From positions 62,001 to 126,000 of the forward strand of contig JAWKUN010000005.1 of assembly GCA_041398565.1 (NCBI GenBank): a DNA stretch of 64,000 nucleotides, read 5' to 3'. The DNA comes from DATGPD01 sp041398565 (GTDB lineage: Bacteria; Planctomycetota; UBA1135; UBA2386). Position numbers and translations under genes: made by a program. Positions 19,082 to 30,786 of the stretch are shown here, piece after piece; the first letter of the stretch is position 1; each line of letters begins with the position of its first letter. Below the pieces are notes generated by a model. The model was given only the letters and a program-made list of their open reading frames with translations. It searched no databases and was not told the DNA's origin.

Positions 19082-19133
19082 GCCGAAGGCTCGCGATCGC
19101 GAAGGCGATCGCCAGCAACATGGTTCCGAGCCC
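19080..19133 (+). repeat. Single copy of the stop-anchored hairpin element
   Basis: It begins in the tilS stop codon. Stem 1 is AGCC/GGCT around GAA (19081-19091). Stem 2 is GCGATCGC, loop GAAG, GCGATCGC (19093-19112). A linker beginning CAGCAACA follows and the copy ends at GAGCCC (19128-19133). Compared with the copy at 5030, both arms of stem 2 are changed in a pairing-preserving way (A for G on one arm, T for C on the other). It lies between tilS and a same-strand kinase gene, the only locus not at a convergent junction. Confidence 0.8.
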
Positions 19134-19362
19134 GCAACCTCGATTCTCTCACCGGCTCCGATTCCCGCCGCTCCCTTCGATTGCCCACAGCATCGGCACC
19201 GGCTGCGACCGAGGGCGAACCGCCGGCACCGGCGCGCCGCCGCTGTCGGTCGGAGCTCGTACGGCCCGCGCGGCATCGGCTGGCGCGCGGCGAGCACGCC
19301 TGCCATACTCTGGCGCCCGCCTGGCGACTCGCTGCGCCCCGCCCGTCGGCTGCATCTCCGGA

Positions 19363-21957
19363 ATGACCCACATCACCGTCGTCAACGGACCCGCGTCCGG
19401 GACCCAGGTCGCCCTCCAGCGTGGCGAAGTCTGCACGATCGGGTCGGGCCCGGAGTGCACCATCCGCATCGCCCTGCCGGGCATCGCCGCGGTGCAGGCC
19501 GAGATCAAGGCCCTGCGAACCGAGGGCTTCGGCATCAAGCGTTCCGGCGGCCCGGTGGCGGTCAACGGCGCCAGTGTCGAAGCGGCGCGCCTGCGAGACG
19601 GCGACATGATCGACGTCGGCAGCGTCCAGCTCCTGTACGGTCCGCCGAGCGACGAGGGCGCCGACGACCTTCTTGGCGGCCACCGCCTGCTCGAGGTTCT
19701 CGGCAAGGGCGGCATGGGCACCGTCTACCGGGCCGAGCAAGTGAGCCTGCACCGACCCGTGGCGCTGAAGGTGCTCGACCAGAAGCTCACCCAGGACCCC
19801 GTGTTCGTGGCGCGCTTCGTGGCCGAGGCGCGTGCTGCTGCCCGCCTGCACCACCCCAACGTCGTGCAGGTCTACGACGTCGGCCACGAGGGCAGCACCT
19901 ACTTCTACTCGATGGAGCTGATGACCGAGGGCTCGGTGGAGACCAAGCTCAAGGCCGAGGGCACCCTCGACGTGGAGACGGCGACCAAAGCGATCGCCGA
20001 CGCCGCACGCGGTCTCGCCTACGCCGAGTCGCTGCGCATCGTGCACCGCGACATCAAGCCCGACAACTTGATGCTCGACCACCACGGCAGCGTCAAGCTC
20101 GCCGACCTCGGCCTGGCCCTCACCGACGAGAACGACGAGGGCAAGCTGGTCGGCACGCCGCATTTCATGTCGCCGGAGCAGATCCTGCGCAAGCCGCTCG
20201 ATCACCGCAGCGACCTGTACGCGCTCGGCTGCACGTTCTACCGCGTGCTGGCCGGCAGGAACCCCTTCACCGGTTCGTCGGTCAAGGACATCCTGCGCGC
20301 GCACGTCAAGGAAACGGCCGAACCCCTGCACAAGGTGCGCAGCGACGTCCCCGTCGAGCTGTCGAACATCGTGCAGCAGCTCATGGCGAAGGACCCTGCC
20401 GAGCGCATCCAGTCGGCGACCGACCTGGTCGAAGCGCTCGAGAGCGTCCTCAAGCCGCCGATGCGCAAGGGATTGATCGTGGGCAGCATCGTCGCCGCGC
20501 TCCTGGTCGCGGGCGCCGCCGTGACCTACGCGCTGACGCGCGAGAAGGAAGTCATCAAGATCGACACCACCGACCCGAGCGCCGTCGCCGCAGCCGCCGC
20601 CAACGCGGCCCGCGCGCGCGAGGCCGAGGCGGAGGCCGCTTACTTCCGGGTCAAGGCGCAGAAGCTCAGCGGAACGGCGCTGGCCGAGGCTCTCGAGGCC
20701 ATGGCCAAGGAGCACGAGGGATGCGCGTCGGCGATCACGGCGCACGAGGAAGCGGTGAAGGTGCGCCAAGAGGTCGCCGACGCGGCGGCGGCGGCGGCCG
20801 CCCGCGCCGACGCGATCGCCAGGGAGAAGGACGCCCTGTCGACGCGGGTGCGCCAAGCGTTGGCGAAGGGCGACTACCGAGCGGTCGAAGACGCGCTCGC
20901 CCTCGGTCAGGTGCCGGAGACGTTGCGGGCGACCCCTGCCCTCGACGCGGCACGCAAGGAACTCGCCGCCGAAGTGGCGGCCGCCACCACCGCCAGGCTC
21001 GGCGAACTGACCGCGGCGGTCGCGCGCGCACGCGAGCAGAAGGATGCGGACGCGATCGAACAGAGCTGCACGACGCTGGCCGCGGTGCTCGACGGCGACG
21101 GCGCCTGGCCCGAGAGCCTGCGCCCCGACACCACGCAGGCGCTGGCGCTGCTCACCGACGCGCGCGGCGAAGCCGCCGAACTGCGCGCGGCCGAGACCGA
21201 ACGTCAGGTCGAGGTCGGATGGAAGCGCCTCGACAGCGGCTTCACCGACGGCGACGGCATCCTCGACAAGGTCGCCCACCGCCGCTGGCGAGAGGCGCTG
21301 CAAGCCGCCAAGGCGCTGGCCTCGGAACTGCAGGGGCAGCCGGCCGGTGCCCAGGCGCTCGGCCTGATGCAGAGCCTCGAGTGTGCCGTCGCCCACCTCG
21401 ACAAGGTCGTCCAAGCGGCGCAAGAGCAGAAGCTGACCCTCGCTGTCCCCAACGAAGGCGAGCCGTGCACGGTGACCGCGTTCGTGCCCGAGGGTGACGA
21501 CGCCGGGTTCACGGTAAAGGTCGGGCCGAAACATCAGCCGCGCCCGCTCTCGGTCAAGTGGTCGAGCCTCGACGTCGACGCGCTCGCCAACGGCCTGACG
21601 CTGCCGGACGCGGACGCCGCCGACGGCGTCGCCAGCGTGCTCGGCTGGCTCGAGCTGGCGCATCAGCTCGAGGCTGCGCGCGCCTACCTGGTGAGCCTCG
21701 ACCCCGCGTCCGACACGTCGGGCACCGGCAACGGCAGCTACCCACTCAACGACCAGGTCGCCTCGCGCCTGGCCGAGCAACTCGCCGGCAGCCGGGAACC
21801 GTGGGCCAAGGCGCTGCACGCCGAGTTGGCTGCCGCCGCCGGCCTCGCCGCCGGCTTGCAGGCGTTCAGCGGCCAGCGCAACCTCGCGGCGGCCGAGCAC
21901 GTCGAGCGCCTGCTGCAGGAGCACCAGCGCCGTCTGCTGGTGAGCGCCCTGCGATGA
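19363..21957 (+). CDS. FHA-domain Ser/Thr protein kinase with transmembrane anchor and long helical sensor region
   Basis: 864 residues from the ATG at 19363; the open frame extends upstream to 18802, but that part overlaps tilS and lacks FHA-like sequence. Residues 1-95 form an FHA phosphothreonine-binding module. The kinase domain runs from about 106 to 365: GKGGMGTVY near 115, HRDIKPDN near 226, DLGLA and GTPHFMSPEQ. One transmembrane segment lies at about 367-387. The following roughly 475 residues are Ala/Glu/Arg-rich helical sequence, probably coiled coils outside the membrane. The catalytic loop is fully canonical, unlike the WD40 kinase. FHA plus kinase suggests self-recognition of phosphorylated threonines. 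Substrates are unknown. Confidence 0.9.
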   Translation: MTHITVVNGPASGTQVALQRGEVCTIGSGPECTIRIALPGIAAVQAEIKALRTEGFGIKRSGGPVAVNGASVEAARLRDGDMIDVGSVQLLYGPPSDEGADDLLGGHRLLEVLGKGGMGTVYRAEQVSLHRPVALKVLDQKLTQDPVFVARFVAEARAAARLHHPNVVQVYDVGHEGSTYFYSMELMTEGSVETKLKAEGTLDVETATKAIADAARGLAYAESLRIVHRDIKPDNLMLDHHGSVKLADLGLALTDENDEGKLVGTPHFMSPEQILRKPLDHRSDLYALGCTFYRVLAGRNPFTGSSVKDILRAHVKETAEPLHKVRSDVPVELSNIVQQLMAKDPAERIQSATDLVEALESVLKPPMRKGLIVGSIVAALLVAGAAVTYALTREKEVIKIDTTDPSAVAAAAANAARAREAEAEAAYFRVKAQKLSGTALAEALEAMAKEHEGCASAITAHEEAVKVRQEVADAAAAAAARADAIAREKDALSTRVRQALAKGDYRAVEDALALGQVPETLRATPALDAARKELAAEVAAATTARLGELTAAVARAREQKDADAIEQSCTTLAAVLDGDGAWPESLRPDTTQALALLTDARGEAAELRAAETERQVEVGWKRLDSGFTDGDGILDKVAHRRWREALQAAKALASELQGQPAGAQALGLMQSLECAVAHLDKVVQAAQEQKLTLAVPNEGEPCTVTAFVPEGDDAGFTVKVGPKHQPRPLSVKWSSLDVDALANGLTLPDADAADGVASVLGWLELAHQLEAARAYLVSLDPASDTSGTGNGSYPLNDQVASRLAEQLAGSREPWAKALHAELAAAAGLAAGLQAFSGQRNLAAAEHVERLLQEHQRRLLVSALR

Positions 21958-21970
21958 GCGGCATCGCGCG

Positions 21971-22270
21971 GTGAGCGGGCCGATGGTGCGCGCCCACCGC
22001 GACGGCAGCGAGCTGCGCGTGCGCGCCGCGCCCGGCGCCAAGGTCGAGCGCATCGTCGGCGTCCACGGCGACGCCCTCAAGGTGGCGGTGCAGGCCCCAC
22101 CCGAGCGCGGCAGGGCCAACGAGCGAGTGCTGGCCGTGCTTGCCGACGCACTGGGGGTGCCGGCGCGGCGCCTCACCCTGGTCGCCGGCGCCACCGCGCG
22201 CGACAAGGTGGTGCAGGTCGCGGGTCTCGCCCCGGACGAGGTCCTCGCCCGGCTGGGCCTTCGCGCTTGA
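21971..22270 (+). CDS. DUF167/YggU family protein
   Basis: 99 residues from a GTG at 21971, 13 bp after the kinase stop; an internal ATG at 21983 is also possible. The small alpha/beta protein shows the family pattern: RAAPGAKVERIVG, then LKVAVQAPPERGRANERVLAVLADALGVP, then VAGATARDK. Structures are known for this family, but its biochemical role is not. It is probably in one transcript with the FHA kinase. Confidence 0.85.
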   Translation: MSGPMVRAHRDGSELRVRAAPGAKVERIVGVHGDALKVAVQAPPERGRANERVLAVLADALGVPARRLTLVAGATARDKVVQVAGLAPDEVLARLGLRA

Positions 22271-22548
22271 TCCACGGCGGAGCGCGCGACGACCTGCCGC
22301 GGCAGCCGGCGCTCGGTTGAAGGCTCGACGCCCCGCAAGCCCGATCGCCTGCAGGCCCAGCCGACGGCATTCCGCAGTGACCGACGACAACAAGAAGTGC
22401 AACAGCGTGGCGTAGCGCGCCGAGGCCGCGCCGCGCTGCCGACAAACCTTCTTCGATCGCTCCGCGCGCCGTATCGTGCAACGCCACGCCCGTCGGCGTC
22501 GGCCGATCAGCTCGCCAGGCGCGGCGCGTCGGTTCTCCGCTTCGCTCG
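22271..22548. other. Non-coding gap, nothing identified
   Basis: About 280 bases between the YggU-family gene and the phosphorylase-like gene. I see no convincing coding sequence, RNA gene, strong hairpin or repeat here. It may contain the promoter of the downstream purine genes. Confidence 0.5.
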
Positions 22549-23415
22549 ATGGTCTCGCGTCCCCAAGCCGCTCTCCCTCCCGACGACGGTCCCGACCGTG
22601 GCTTCGCCGCCGCGGTCGAAGCCGCGGCCGACGCGCTGCGCTCGCGGCTCGCCGAGCCGCCGCGCGCCGTGTTCCTGCTGGGCACCGGCCACGAGGCCCT
22701 GGCGGCGCACCTCGCCGACGCACGGACCCTGTCGCCAACGAGCCTGCCGGCCGGGGTCGCCTTCGCCCAGGGCGCGCCGCTCCACGCCGGACGCATCGGC
22801 ACCCTGCCCGTGCTGATCGGCAGCGCCGTCGCGCCCTACCACCTGGGCGCCACCCCGCGCGAGGTGGTGCTGCCGCTGCGCGTTTTGCGGCGGCTCGGCG
22901 CCGAGGTGCTGGTGCTCACCGGCGGCGTCGCCAGTCTCGGCGCCGAGTTCGCCGCCGGCGCGATTGCGGTCGTCGAAGACCACATCGACCTGTCGGCGAC
23001 GCACCTGCTGCGCGCCACGCCACCCGCGCCCGACGGCCCGCGCTTCCTCGACCAGCGCGAACCCTACTCGGAACGGTTGCGCCGCCGGCTGCACGCTGCC
23101 GCCGAGCGACTCGAGAGCCCGTGCCGCGAGGCCGTGCTGGCGGCCCTGCCCGGCCCGGTCTTGCCGACGCGCGCCGAGTGCCGTGCGCTGCGGGCGCTCG
23201 GCGCCCAGCTCGTGTCGATGTCGCTGGTGCCCGAAGCCATCGCCGCCCGGCACGCCGGATTCGAGGTCCTGACCCTCGCCGCGGTGGTGCAGAACCTCGA
23301 CGACGCCGGCATTGCCACCTCGATCCCCGACCTCCTCGCCGCTGTCGACCACATCGCGCCTCGTCTCGATCACCTGCTCCTGGCCTGCGCCCATGTCCTC
23401 GCCTCCCCCGACTGA
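22549..23415 (+). CDS. Purine nucleoside phosphorylase-like protein with altered active-site motifs
   Basis: 288 residues, matching trimeric purine nucleoside phosphorylases (which split inosine or guanosine with phosphate). The scaffold is recognisable: EDHIDL (family DHINL), MSLVPEAIAARHAGFEVL (family MSTVPEVIVARH), and GP-x-x-x-T-x-AECRALRALGA. By alignment from memory, however, several catalytic positions differ: the conserved TNAAGG reads TGGVAS, the glutamate after the GP motif that contacts the base is proline, and the asparagine of the ITN motif is glutamine. Either the substrate has changed or catalysis is lost. The ATG at 22549 has no clear ribosome site, and later starts are possible. 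Its 3' end overlaps purN by 23 bases, implying a shared transcript. Confidence 0.75.
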   Translation: MVSRPQAALPPDDGPDRGFAAAVEAAADALRSRLAEPPRAVFLLGTGHEALAAHLADARTLSPTSLPAGVAFAQGAPLHAGRIGTLPVLIGSAVAPYHLGATPREVVLPLRVLRRLGAEVLVLTGGVASLGAEFAAGAIAVVEDHIDLSATHLLRATPPAPDGPRFLDQREPYSERLRRRLHAAAERLESPCREAVLAALPGPVLPTRAECRALRALGAQLVSMSLVPEAIAARHAGFEVLTLAAVVQNLDDAGIATSIPDLLAAVDHIAPRLDHLLLACAHVLASPD

Positions 23416-23983
23416 GTCCCCGCCGCGCCTGCGTCTCGGCATCCTGCTCTCCGGCACCGGCCGCACCCTGGTGAACCTGTCGGACCGGATCGCCGCCGGC
23501 AGCCTCGCCGCCGAGATCGCCCTGGTCATCAGCGACCGGCCCGACGTCGTCGGTCTGCACCGGGCCCACGCCCTCGGCCACCCCACCGCCGTGACCCGCG
23601 AGGCGAGCGCCACCTTCGACCTGCTGCGCGAGCACCGGGTCGACCTGGTGTGCCTGGCCGGCTACCTGCGCCTGCTGCCCATCCCCGAGGACTTCGCCGG
23701 CCGCGTGCTCAACATCCATCCGTCCCTGCTGCCGAAGTTCGGCGGCCGAGGCATGTACGGCCACCACGTGCACGAGGCCGTGCTGGCCGCGCACGAGCGC
23801 GAGAGCGGCTGCACCGTGCACCTGTGCGACGACCAGTACGACCACGGCACCGTCCTGTTGCAGCGGCGCGTGCCGGTGCTGCCGGGCGACGATGCGGACA
23901 AGCTGGCCGCACGGGTGTTCGCCGCCGAGTGCGAGGCCTACCCGGCCGCGATCGCGGCCTGGGTCTCACGAGTTGCAGGGTAG
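23393..23983 (+). CDS. purN: Phosphoribosylglycinamide formyltransferase
   Basis: 196 residues. It transfers a formyl group from 10-formyltetrahydrofolate to GAR in purine synthesis. The ATG at 23393 overlaps the end of the upstream gene. Catalytic residues are present: the Asn and His of NIHPSLLPKF, and the Asp in QYDHGTVLLQRRVPV. The N-terminal loop reads SGTGRTLVNL instead of the more usual SGxGSNLQ, but the fold pattern is intact. The neighbouring phosphorylase-like gene may link purine salvage and synthesis in one transcript. Confidence 0.9.
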   Translation: MSSPPPTESPPRLRLGILLSGTGRTLVNLSDRIAAGSLAAEIALVISDRPDVVGLHRAHALGHPTAVTREASATFDLLREHRVDLVCLAGYLRLLPIPEDFAGRVLNIHPSLLPKFGGRGMYGHHVHEAVLAAHERESGCTVHLCDDQYDHGTVLLQRRVPVLPGDDADKLAARVFAAECEAYPAAIAAWVSRVAG

Positions 23984-24016
23984 GCCACGCCGGACCGGCG
24001 GCATGGGCGTCTGTGA

Positions 24017-24850
24017 CCTTCCGCAATCGTCGCCGGTCGGACTTGCTCGCCGGACTTCCCGCTGACGCCTGGCGCGTTCCGCACGAGGTACGGCGGAGGC
24101 AGCGAAGGGTTCGTGACTCCACTCAATGCGAGTGGCACCGCCTTGGTGGCATCAACCTTCTTCGGTGGCGATTCCTCCACGGAGGAGGTGCGATACGTGC
24201 GCGTGCACCGCAGCGGCTACGTCACGATCGCGGGCCGAGCTTGGTCCTCGGACATGCCGGTCACGGCCAATGCGTTCCAACCGACCTTCGGCGGCAGCGT
24301 CGATGCCTTCGTGGCCATCCTCAGTCCGGACCTGCGGAGCCTGACCTACGGCACCTACTACGGCGGCTCGGCCGTCGAGGAAGCGTACTTCTCGCAGAAC
24401 GCGGCGGGCCAGGTGGCCATCGTCGGACGCACCGGGTCGCCCGATCTCCCGGGGGCGCGCGGCAGCTTGCAGGGGACGAACGACTTCTACGCCGCGGTCT
24501 TCGATCCGGTGCATCTGGTCGCGGCGCGCTCCATCAACACCCCCGACAACAGCAGCGCACCCTGGGCCACGAACATCGACCCGTCCGGGGTCGTCACCTT
24601 CTCGGCGAGCATGGCCGCCGGCTTCGCCACGACCCCGGGCACCTGGCAGTCGGTGCCGCGCGTGCCCCCCGGCGGCGGCTTCGTCGCCCGCCTGGGGCCC
24701 GATCTCGACATGTGGTACGCGTCTTACTTCGGCGGGTCCGTGGGTGACGGCCCCGACACGTTGGCGCGCACGCGCGACGGGCGGACTCTCCTCGCCGGCC
24801 GTGGTGCGTCGCCGGACATGCCGGCCGGCAAAACGATCGCCCGCGCCGGC
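24017..24850 (+). pseudogene. Remnant of an SBBP (seven-bladed beta-propeller repeat) secreted protein
   Basis: In one frame the translation reads like consecutive SBBP units: AIVAGRTCSPDFPLTPGAF, YGGGSEGFVTPLNASGTAL, STFFGG, then GGSVDAFV, YGTYYGG and a last unit ending near 24850. The frame starts directly after an in-frame TGA (24014-24016) with no ATG and no signal peptide; the only possible internal start is the GTG at 24113, in mid-repeat. The 3' side loses similarity near 24850, and the open frame then runs as a shadow into the next gene. Both ends therefore look truncated, and I call it a decayed fragment rather than a working gene. Confidence 0.65.
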
Positions 24851-24876
24851 GAAAGCCGATATAGAGCCGTCCTCTC

Positions 24877-26544
24877 GTGCGCTCCTCCCCTCCTGCCGCC
24901 CGGCTGTTCGGCTCGCTCGCCCTGCTGGGTGCGGCGCTGTACGGAGCCTGGCGTGCGGTGGCGCTCTTCTGGTGCAGCGACGACGCGTTCATCTCCTTCC
25001 GCTACGCCAAGAACCTGAACGACGGACTCGGCCTGGTGTTCAACGCCGGCGAACACGTCGAGGGCTACACCAACTTCTCGTGGACCATGCTGGTGGCGGC
25101 GGCCATGCGTCTCGGCGCCGATCCGGTGGTGTTCACGCAGTGGGCCGGGCTCGCCTGCTTCCTCGGCACGCTCGCCCTGCTCGCCTGGCTGAGCCGCCGC
25201 ATCGCGCCGGACGCCCCGTTCGTGCCGGTCGCCGCCGTCGCCTTCGCCCTGCACGAGCACGGTCAGGTCTTCGCCAGCGGCGGCCTGGAGACGTCCTTGT
25301 TCACGCTCTTGGCCACCGGCACGGTCGGTGTCGCCGCCGTCACGCGCGGCCGCGCCGGCTTCCTGCTGGCCGGCGCTCTCGGCGCGGCCGCCAGCATGAC
25401 GCGCCCCGACGGCATCCTCCTGTTCGGCGTGGCCGGCCTGGTGGCGCTGTGGCGATCACGTCAGTCGCGCAGCGCGGCGCCCTTCGCGCTGGTGGCGGCG
25501 CCGGGTCTGCTCGTCTACCTGCCCTACTGGGTGTGGCGCTACCTCTACTACGGCTGGCCCTTCCCCAACACCTTCTACGCCAAGTCGGCCGCGTCGGCGT
25601 ACCCGCAGCAGGGCCTCTACTACCTCGGCCTCTACCTCGGCTGCTACTTCGTGCTCGCCCTCCTGCCGCTCGGTCTCGCCGCCGGCTGGTCGCGCGCGCG
25701 CACGCGCCTGCTGGCGAGCGCGGTGGCCCTGGCCGTCACCCTCTACGCCGCGTTCGTCGCCTGGGTCGGCGGCGACTTCATGTTCGCGCGCTTCCTCGTG
25801 CCGATCACCCCGCTCGCCTACCTCGGCATCGAGCTGCTGCGCGTGCGGCTGGGCAGCATGCTGCCGAGCGTCCTGCTCGTCCTCGTCGTCGGCGCCGCCA
25901 CCGTGCTGCGCCGTCATCCGGGAGAAGAGGTCACTCGGTTGCCCGGTGGCGCACGCGGCGTGGTCGAGGAGCGTCTCAACTACACGCCCGAGACGACTGC
26001 CGCGATGCGCAGCGCCGGCGAACAGCTGCGGGTGCTCTTCGCCGGCCACGCCGTGCGCGTGGTGATCATGGGGGCCCAGGCGGTGCTCGCCTACTACGGC
26101 GAGTTCGCGCTGGCCATCGAGGGTTGCACCGGGCTCACCGACGAGCACATCGCGCACATGCCCCTGGCCGAGCGCAAGGCGGTCGGCCACGAGAAGTCGG
26201 TGCTGCTCGACCCCGGCTACCTGCTGCAGCGCCGGGTGCACTTCTCGCTGCACCTCGCGCCCGACCTGTACGCGGCCGGCCACTACCAGCACATCCGTTT
26301 CGGGCCATCGATCTTCGGCGTCGTCATCACCTACGATCCCGAACTCATGCGCGCCTTGCGCAGCGCGCCCGGCGTCGAATGCGTCGACTTCGAGTCCTAC
26401 CTCGACGACTACCTGGTCCACCTCGGAGACAAGGGCGACGACGTGGTGCGCGCCGACTACGCCAAGTTCAAGACCTTCTACTTCGACCACGTCGACGATC
26501 AGGCGCGCGAGGAGCCCCTGCGCCGACGACTCGGCCTGCGCTGA
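24877..26544 (+). CDS. GT-C-type polytopic membrane glycosyltransferase, copy 1 (AftB-like)
   Basis: 555 residues with about ten hydrophobic segments in the first 350 and a soluble C-terminal domain. Near the N-terminus, after the first membrane segment, is the signature DDAFISFRYAKN...GLVFN.GE.VEGYTNF. I associate this with polyprenyl-phosphate-sugar-dependent transferases such as mycobacterial AftB; the first-loop acidic pair is the likely catalytic base. Further shared motifs are GLETS, MTRPDG, PFPNTFYAK and WVGGDFMFARF. The sugar and acceptor are unknown; cell-envelope glycan or glycolipid decoration is a reasonable inference. It is followed one base later by a paralogue, so both are surely co-transcribed. 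Confidence 0.75.
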   Translation: MRSSPPAARLFGSLALLGAALYGAWRAVALFWCSDDAFISFRYAKNLNDGLGLVFNAGEHVEGYTNFSWTMLVAAAMRLGADPVVFTQWAGLACFLGTLALLAWLSRRIAPDAPFVPVAAVAFALHEHGQVFASGGLETSLFTLLATGTVGVAAVTRGRAGFLLAGALGAAASMTRPDGILLFGVAGLVALWRSRQSRSAAPFALVAAPGLLVYLPYWVWRYLYYGWPFPNTFYAKSAASAYPQQGLYYLGLYLGCYFVLALLPLGLAAGWSRARTRLLASAVALAVTLYAAFVAWVGGDFMFARFLVPITPLAYLGIELLRVRLGSMLPSVLLVLVVGAATVLRRHPGEEVTRLPGGARGVVEERLNYTPETTAAMRSAGEQLRVLFAGHAVRVVIMGAQAVLAYYGEFALAIEGCTGLTDEHIAHMPLAERKAVGHEKSVLLDPGYLLQRRVHFSLHLAPDLYAAGHYQHIRFGPSIFGVVITYDPELMRALRSAPGVECVDFESYLDDYLVHLGDKGDDVVRADYAKFKTFYFDHVDDQAREEPLRRRLGLR

Positions 26545-26545
26545 C

Positions 26546-28234
26546 ATGTTGCCGCTCTTCCGTCTCGTCGCCGCCCTCGCCGCCTCCGCTTGCGTCGGCC
26601 TCGGCCTGCGCGCCACCGTCCAGAACTTCTGGACCTGCGACGACGCCTTCATCTCCTTCCGCTACGCCGAGAACTTCCTGAACGGCCACGGCCTGGTGTT
26701 CAACGTCGGCGAGCGCGTCGAGGGCTACACCAACTTCGCGTGGACGATGCTGGTCGCCGCCGGCATGCACTTCGGCGTCGAGCCCGAGACCTTCACCCAT
26801 TGGGCTGGCTTCGCCTGCTTCGCCACCACGGTCGGCCTGCTGCTGGCGGCCAGCCGGCGCGCCAGCGGTGGCGCCGCATGGATGCCCATCGCCGCCATGG
26901 GCCTGGCGCTCAACACGCACGCGCAGCTGTTCGCCACCTGCGGGCTGGAGACGTCGCTGTTCGTGCTGCTCGCGACGATGCTGCTGTTCCTCACGGCGTG
27001 GGGACGTTCGGCGCTGGCCTTCGCCGCCGCCGGCGCGGTCGGCACGCTGGCGGCGATGACTCGTCCCGACGGCCTGGTGCTGTGCGCCGTCGCCGGTACC
27101 TACGCCCTGATTCGCGCCGCGCGCGGCCGGTTGCCGTGGTCGCGCGTGCTGGCGATGGCGCTGCCCGGGGTGCTGGTGTACGTGCCGTACTTCGTGTGGA
27201 AGTGGGGCTACTACGGCTACCCCCTGCCGAACACGTTCTACGCCAAGACCGCGCACGACCCCTACCTCAGTCAGGGGCTGCTCTACTTGCGCCTCTTCTT
27301 CAGTTGCTACTGGGCGTTGGCCCTGGCGCTCGGTGCGCTCGTCCTGGCCACGTTCCTGCGTCGACCGCCAGACCTCGGTGAGCCCGCCACCGACGCGCTG
27401 CCGCAGCTCACCTTCGCCTTCGTGTCGTGCTACCTGGCGTTCGTCGCCTGGGTCGGCGGCGACTTCATGTTCGGGCGCTTCGTCATGCCGGTGACACCGC
27501 TCCTGTACCTGTCGTTCGAGCTCCTACGCCGGCGCTGGCCGGCGCCGGGCTTGGCCCTCGCTCTCGCCGCCCTCGCCGTCGCCGGCACCGTCCTGCGTCG
27601 GTTCCCCGAGCAGCTGCGCGACCGCGGCGAGATCAACGGCATCGTCGAGGAGCCCACCTACTACCCTGCCGACGAAGTGGCGCACAAGAAGCGCTGCGCC
27701 GAACGCCTCCGCCAGCTCTACGGCAACCATCCGTCGCGGCTCGCCATCGGCGGCGCGCAGGCGATGATCGCCTACTACGGCAAGTTCGACCTGGTGATCG
27801 AGTGCTCGACGGGCCTCACCGACGCCCACCTCGCCCACCTTCCGGTCGGTGCGCGCACGCGCATCGGCCACGAGAAGAACGTCATGGACCTCGATCCCGA
27901 CTACGTGCTGCGCCGTCGCGTGCAGCTGTGGATCGACACCAAGACGCCGGACCCGCCGGCCAACGACCACCACAACATCGACTTCGGCGACTTCTGGGGG
28001 CACATCGTCACCTGGGACCGCGAGCTGATGCGCCACCTGCACGGGCAGCCCGGCGTCGCCTTCGTCGACTGCGAGGCACTGCTCGATCGGTTCATCCCGA
28101 AGCTGCCGACGATGCCCGACGCCGACGTCGACAGGCTGTGGCAGGACCTCTGGCCGCTCTACTTCGAGCCCAACGACGACGCGGTGCGCGAAGCCGCCTT
28201 CCGCACCCGCCTCGGTTTGCCGCCGCGCCAGTAG
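26546..28234 (+). CDS. GT-C-type polytopic membrane glycosyltransferase, copy 2 (AftB-like)
   Basis: 562 residues and a clear tandem paralogue of the preceding gene. The same landmarks appear in the same order: CDDAFISFRYAEN, VEGYTNF, GLETS, MTRPDG, PLPNTFYAK, WVGGDFMFGRF, and a soluble C-terminal part with GAQAMIAYYGKF and CSTGLTDAHLAH. The ATG starts one base after the upstream TGA, indicating translational coupling. Divergence between the copies is substantial outside the motifs, which suggests an old duplication with different acceptors or sugars. Ligand and product are not deducible. Confidence 0.75.
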   Translation: MLPLFRLVAALAASACVGLGLRATVQNFWTCDDAFISFRYAENFLNGHGLVFNVGERVEGYTNFAWTMLVAAGMHFGVEPETFTHWAGFACFATTVGLLLAASRRASGGAAWMPIAAMGLALNTHAQLFATCGLETSLFVLLATMLLFLTAWGRSALAFAAAGAVGTLAAMTRPDGLVLCAVAGTYALIRAARGRLPWSRVLAMALPGVLVYVPYFVWKWGYYGYPLPNTFYAKTAHDPYLSQGLLYLRLFFSCYWALALALGALVLATFLRRPPDLGEPATDALPQLTFAFVSCYLAFVAWVGGDFMFGRFVMPVTPLLYLSFELLRRRWPAPGLALALAALAVAGTVLRRFPEQLRDRGEINGIVEEPTYYPADEVAHKKRCAERLRQLYGNHPSRLAIGGAQAMIAYYGKFDLVIECSTGLTDAHLAHLPVGARTRIGHEKNVMDLDPDYVLRRRVQLWIDTKTPDPPANDHHNIDFGDFWGHIVTWDRELMRHLHGQPGVAFVDCEALLDRFIPKLPTMPDADVDRLWQDLWPLYFEPNDDAVREAAFRTRLGLPPRQ

Positions 28235-28301
28235 CCGCACCTCGGCGATCTGACGCTGGCCACTGGATCGCGCCCGCGCCCGGGCGCACAGTGGTCAGGG
28301 T

Positions 28302-30770
<2,469 letters not shown>

Positions 30771-30786
30771 GGCGCATCGGCGGCAA

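Noticed and set aside
19093..19112. GCGATCGC as the cyanobacterial HIP1 motif
   Set aside because: In the places I examined it occurs only inside the hairpin element, not dispersed through genes, and the gene content is not cyanobacterial.
18439..22338. A 1299-codon open frame antisense to tilS and the FHA kinase
   Set aside because: It is a shadow frame of GC-rich coding sequence: low-complexity, Arg/His/Ala/Val-rich, no domain pattern, and it overlaps two clear genes entirely.
24113..25018. The SBBP-like frame as an intact 301-residue gene
   Set aside because: It starts in mid-repeat, lacks a signal peptide, and its last 50 or so residues are out-of-frame overlap with the next gene.
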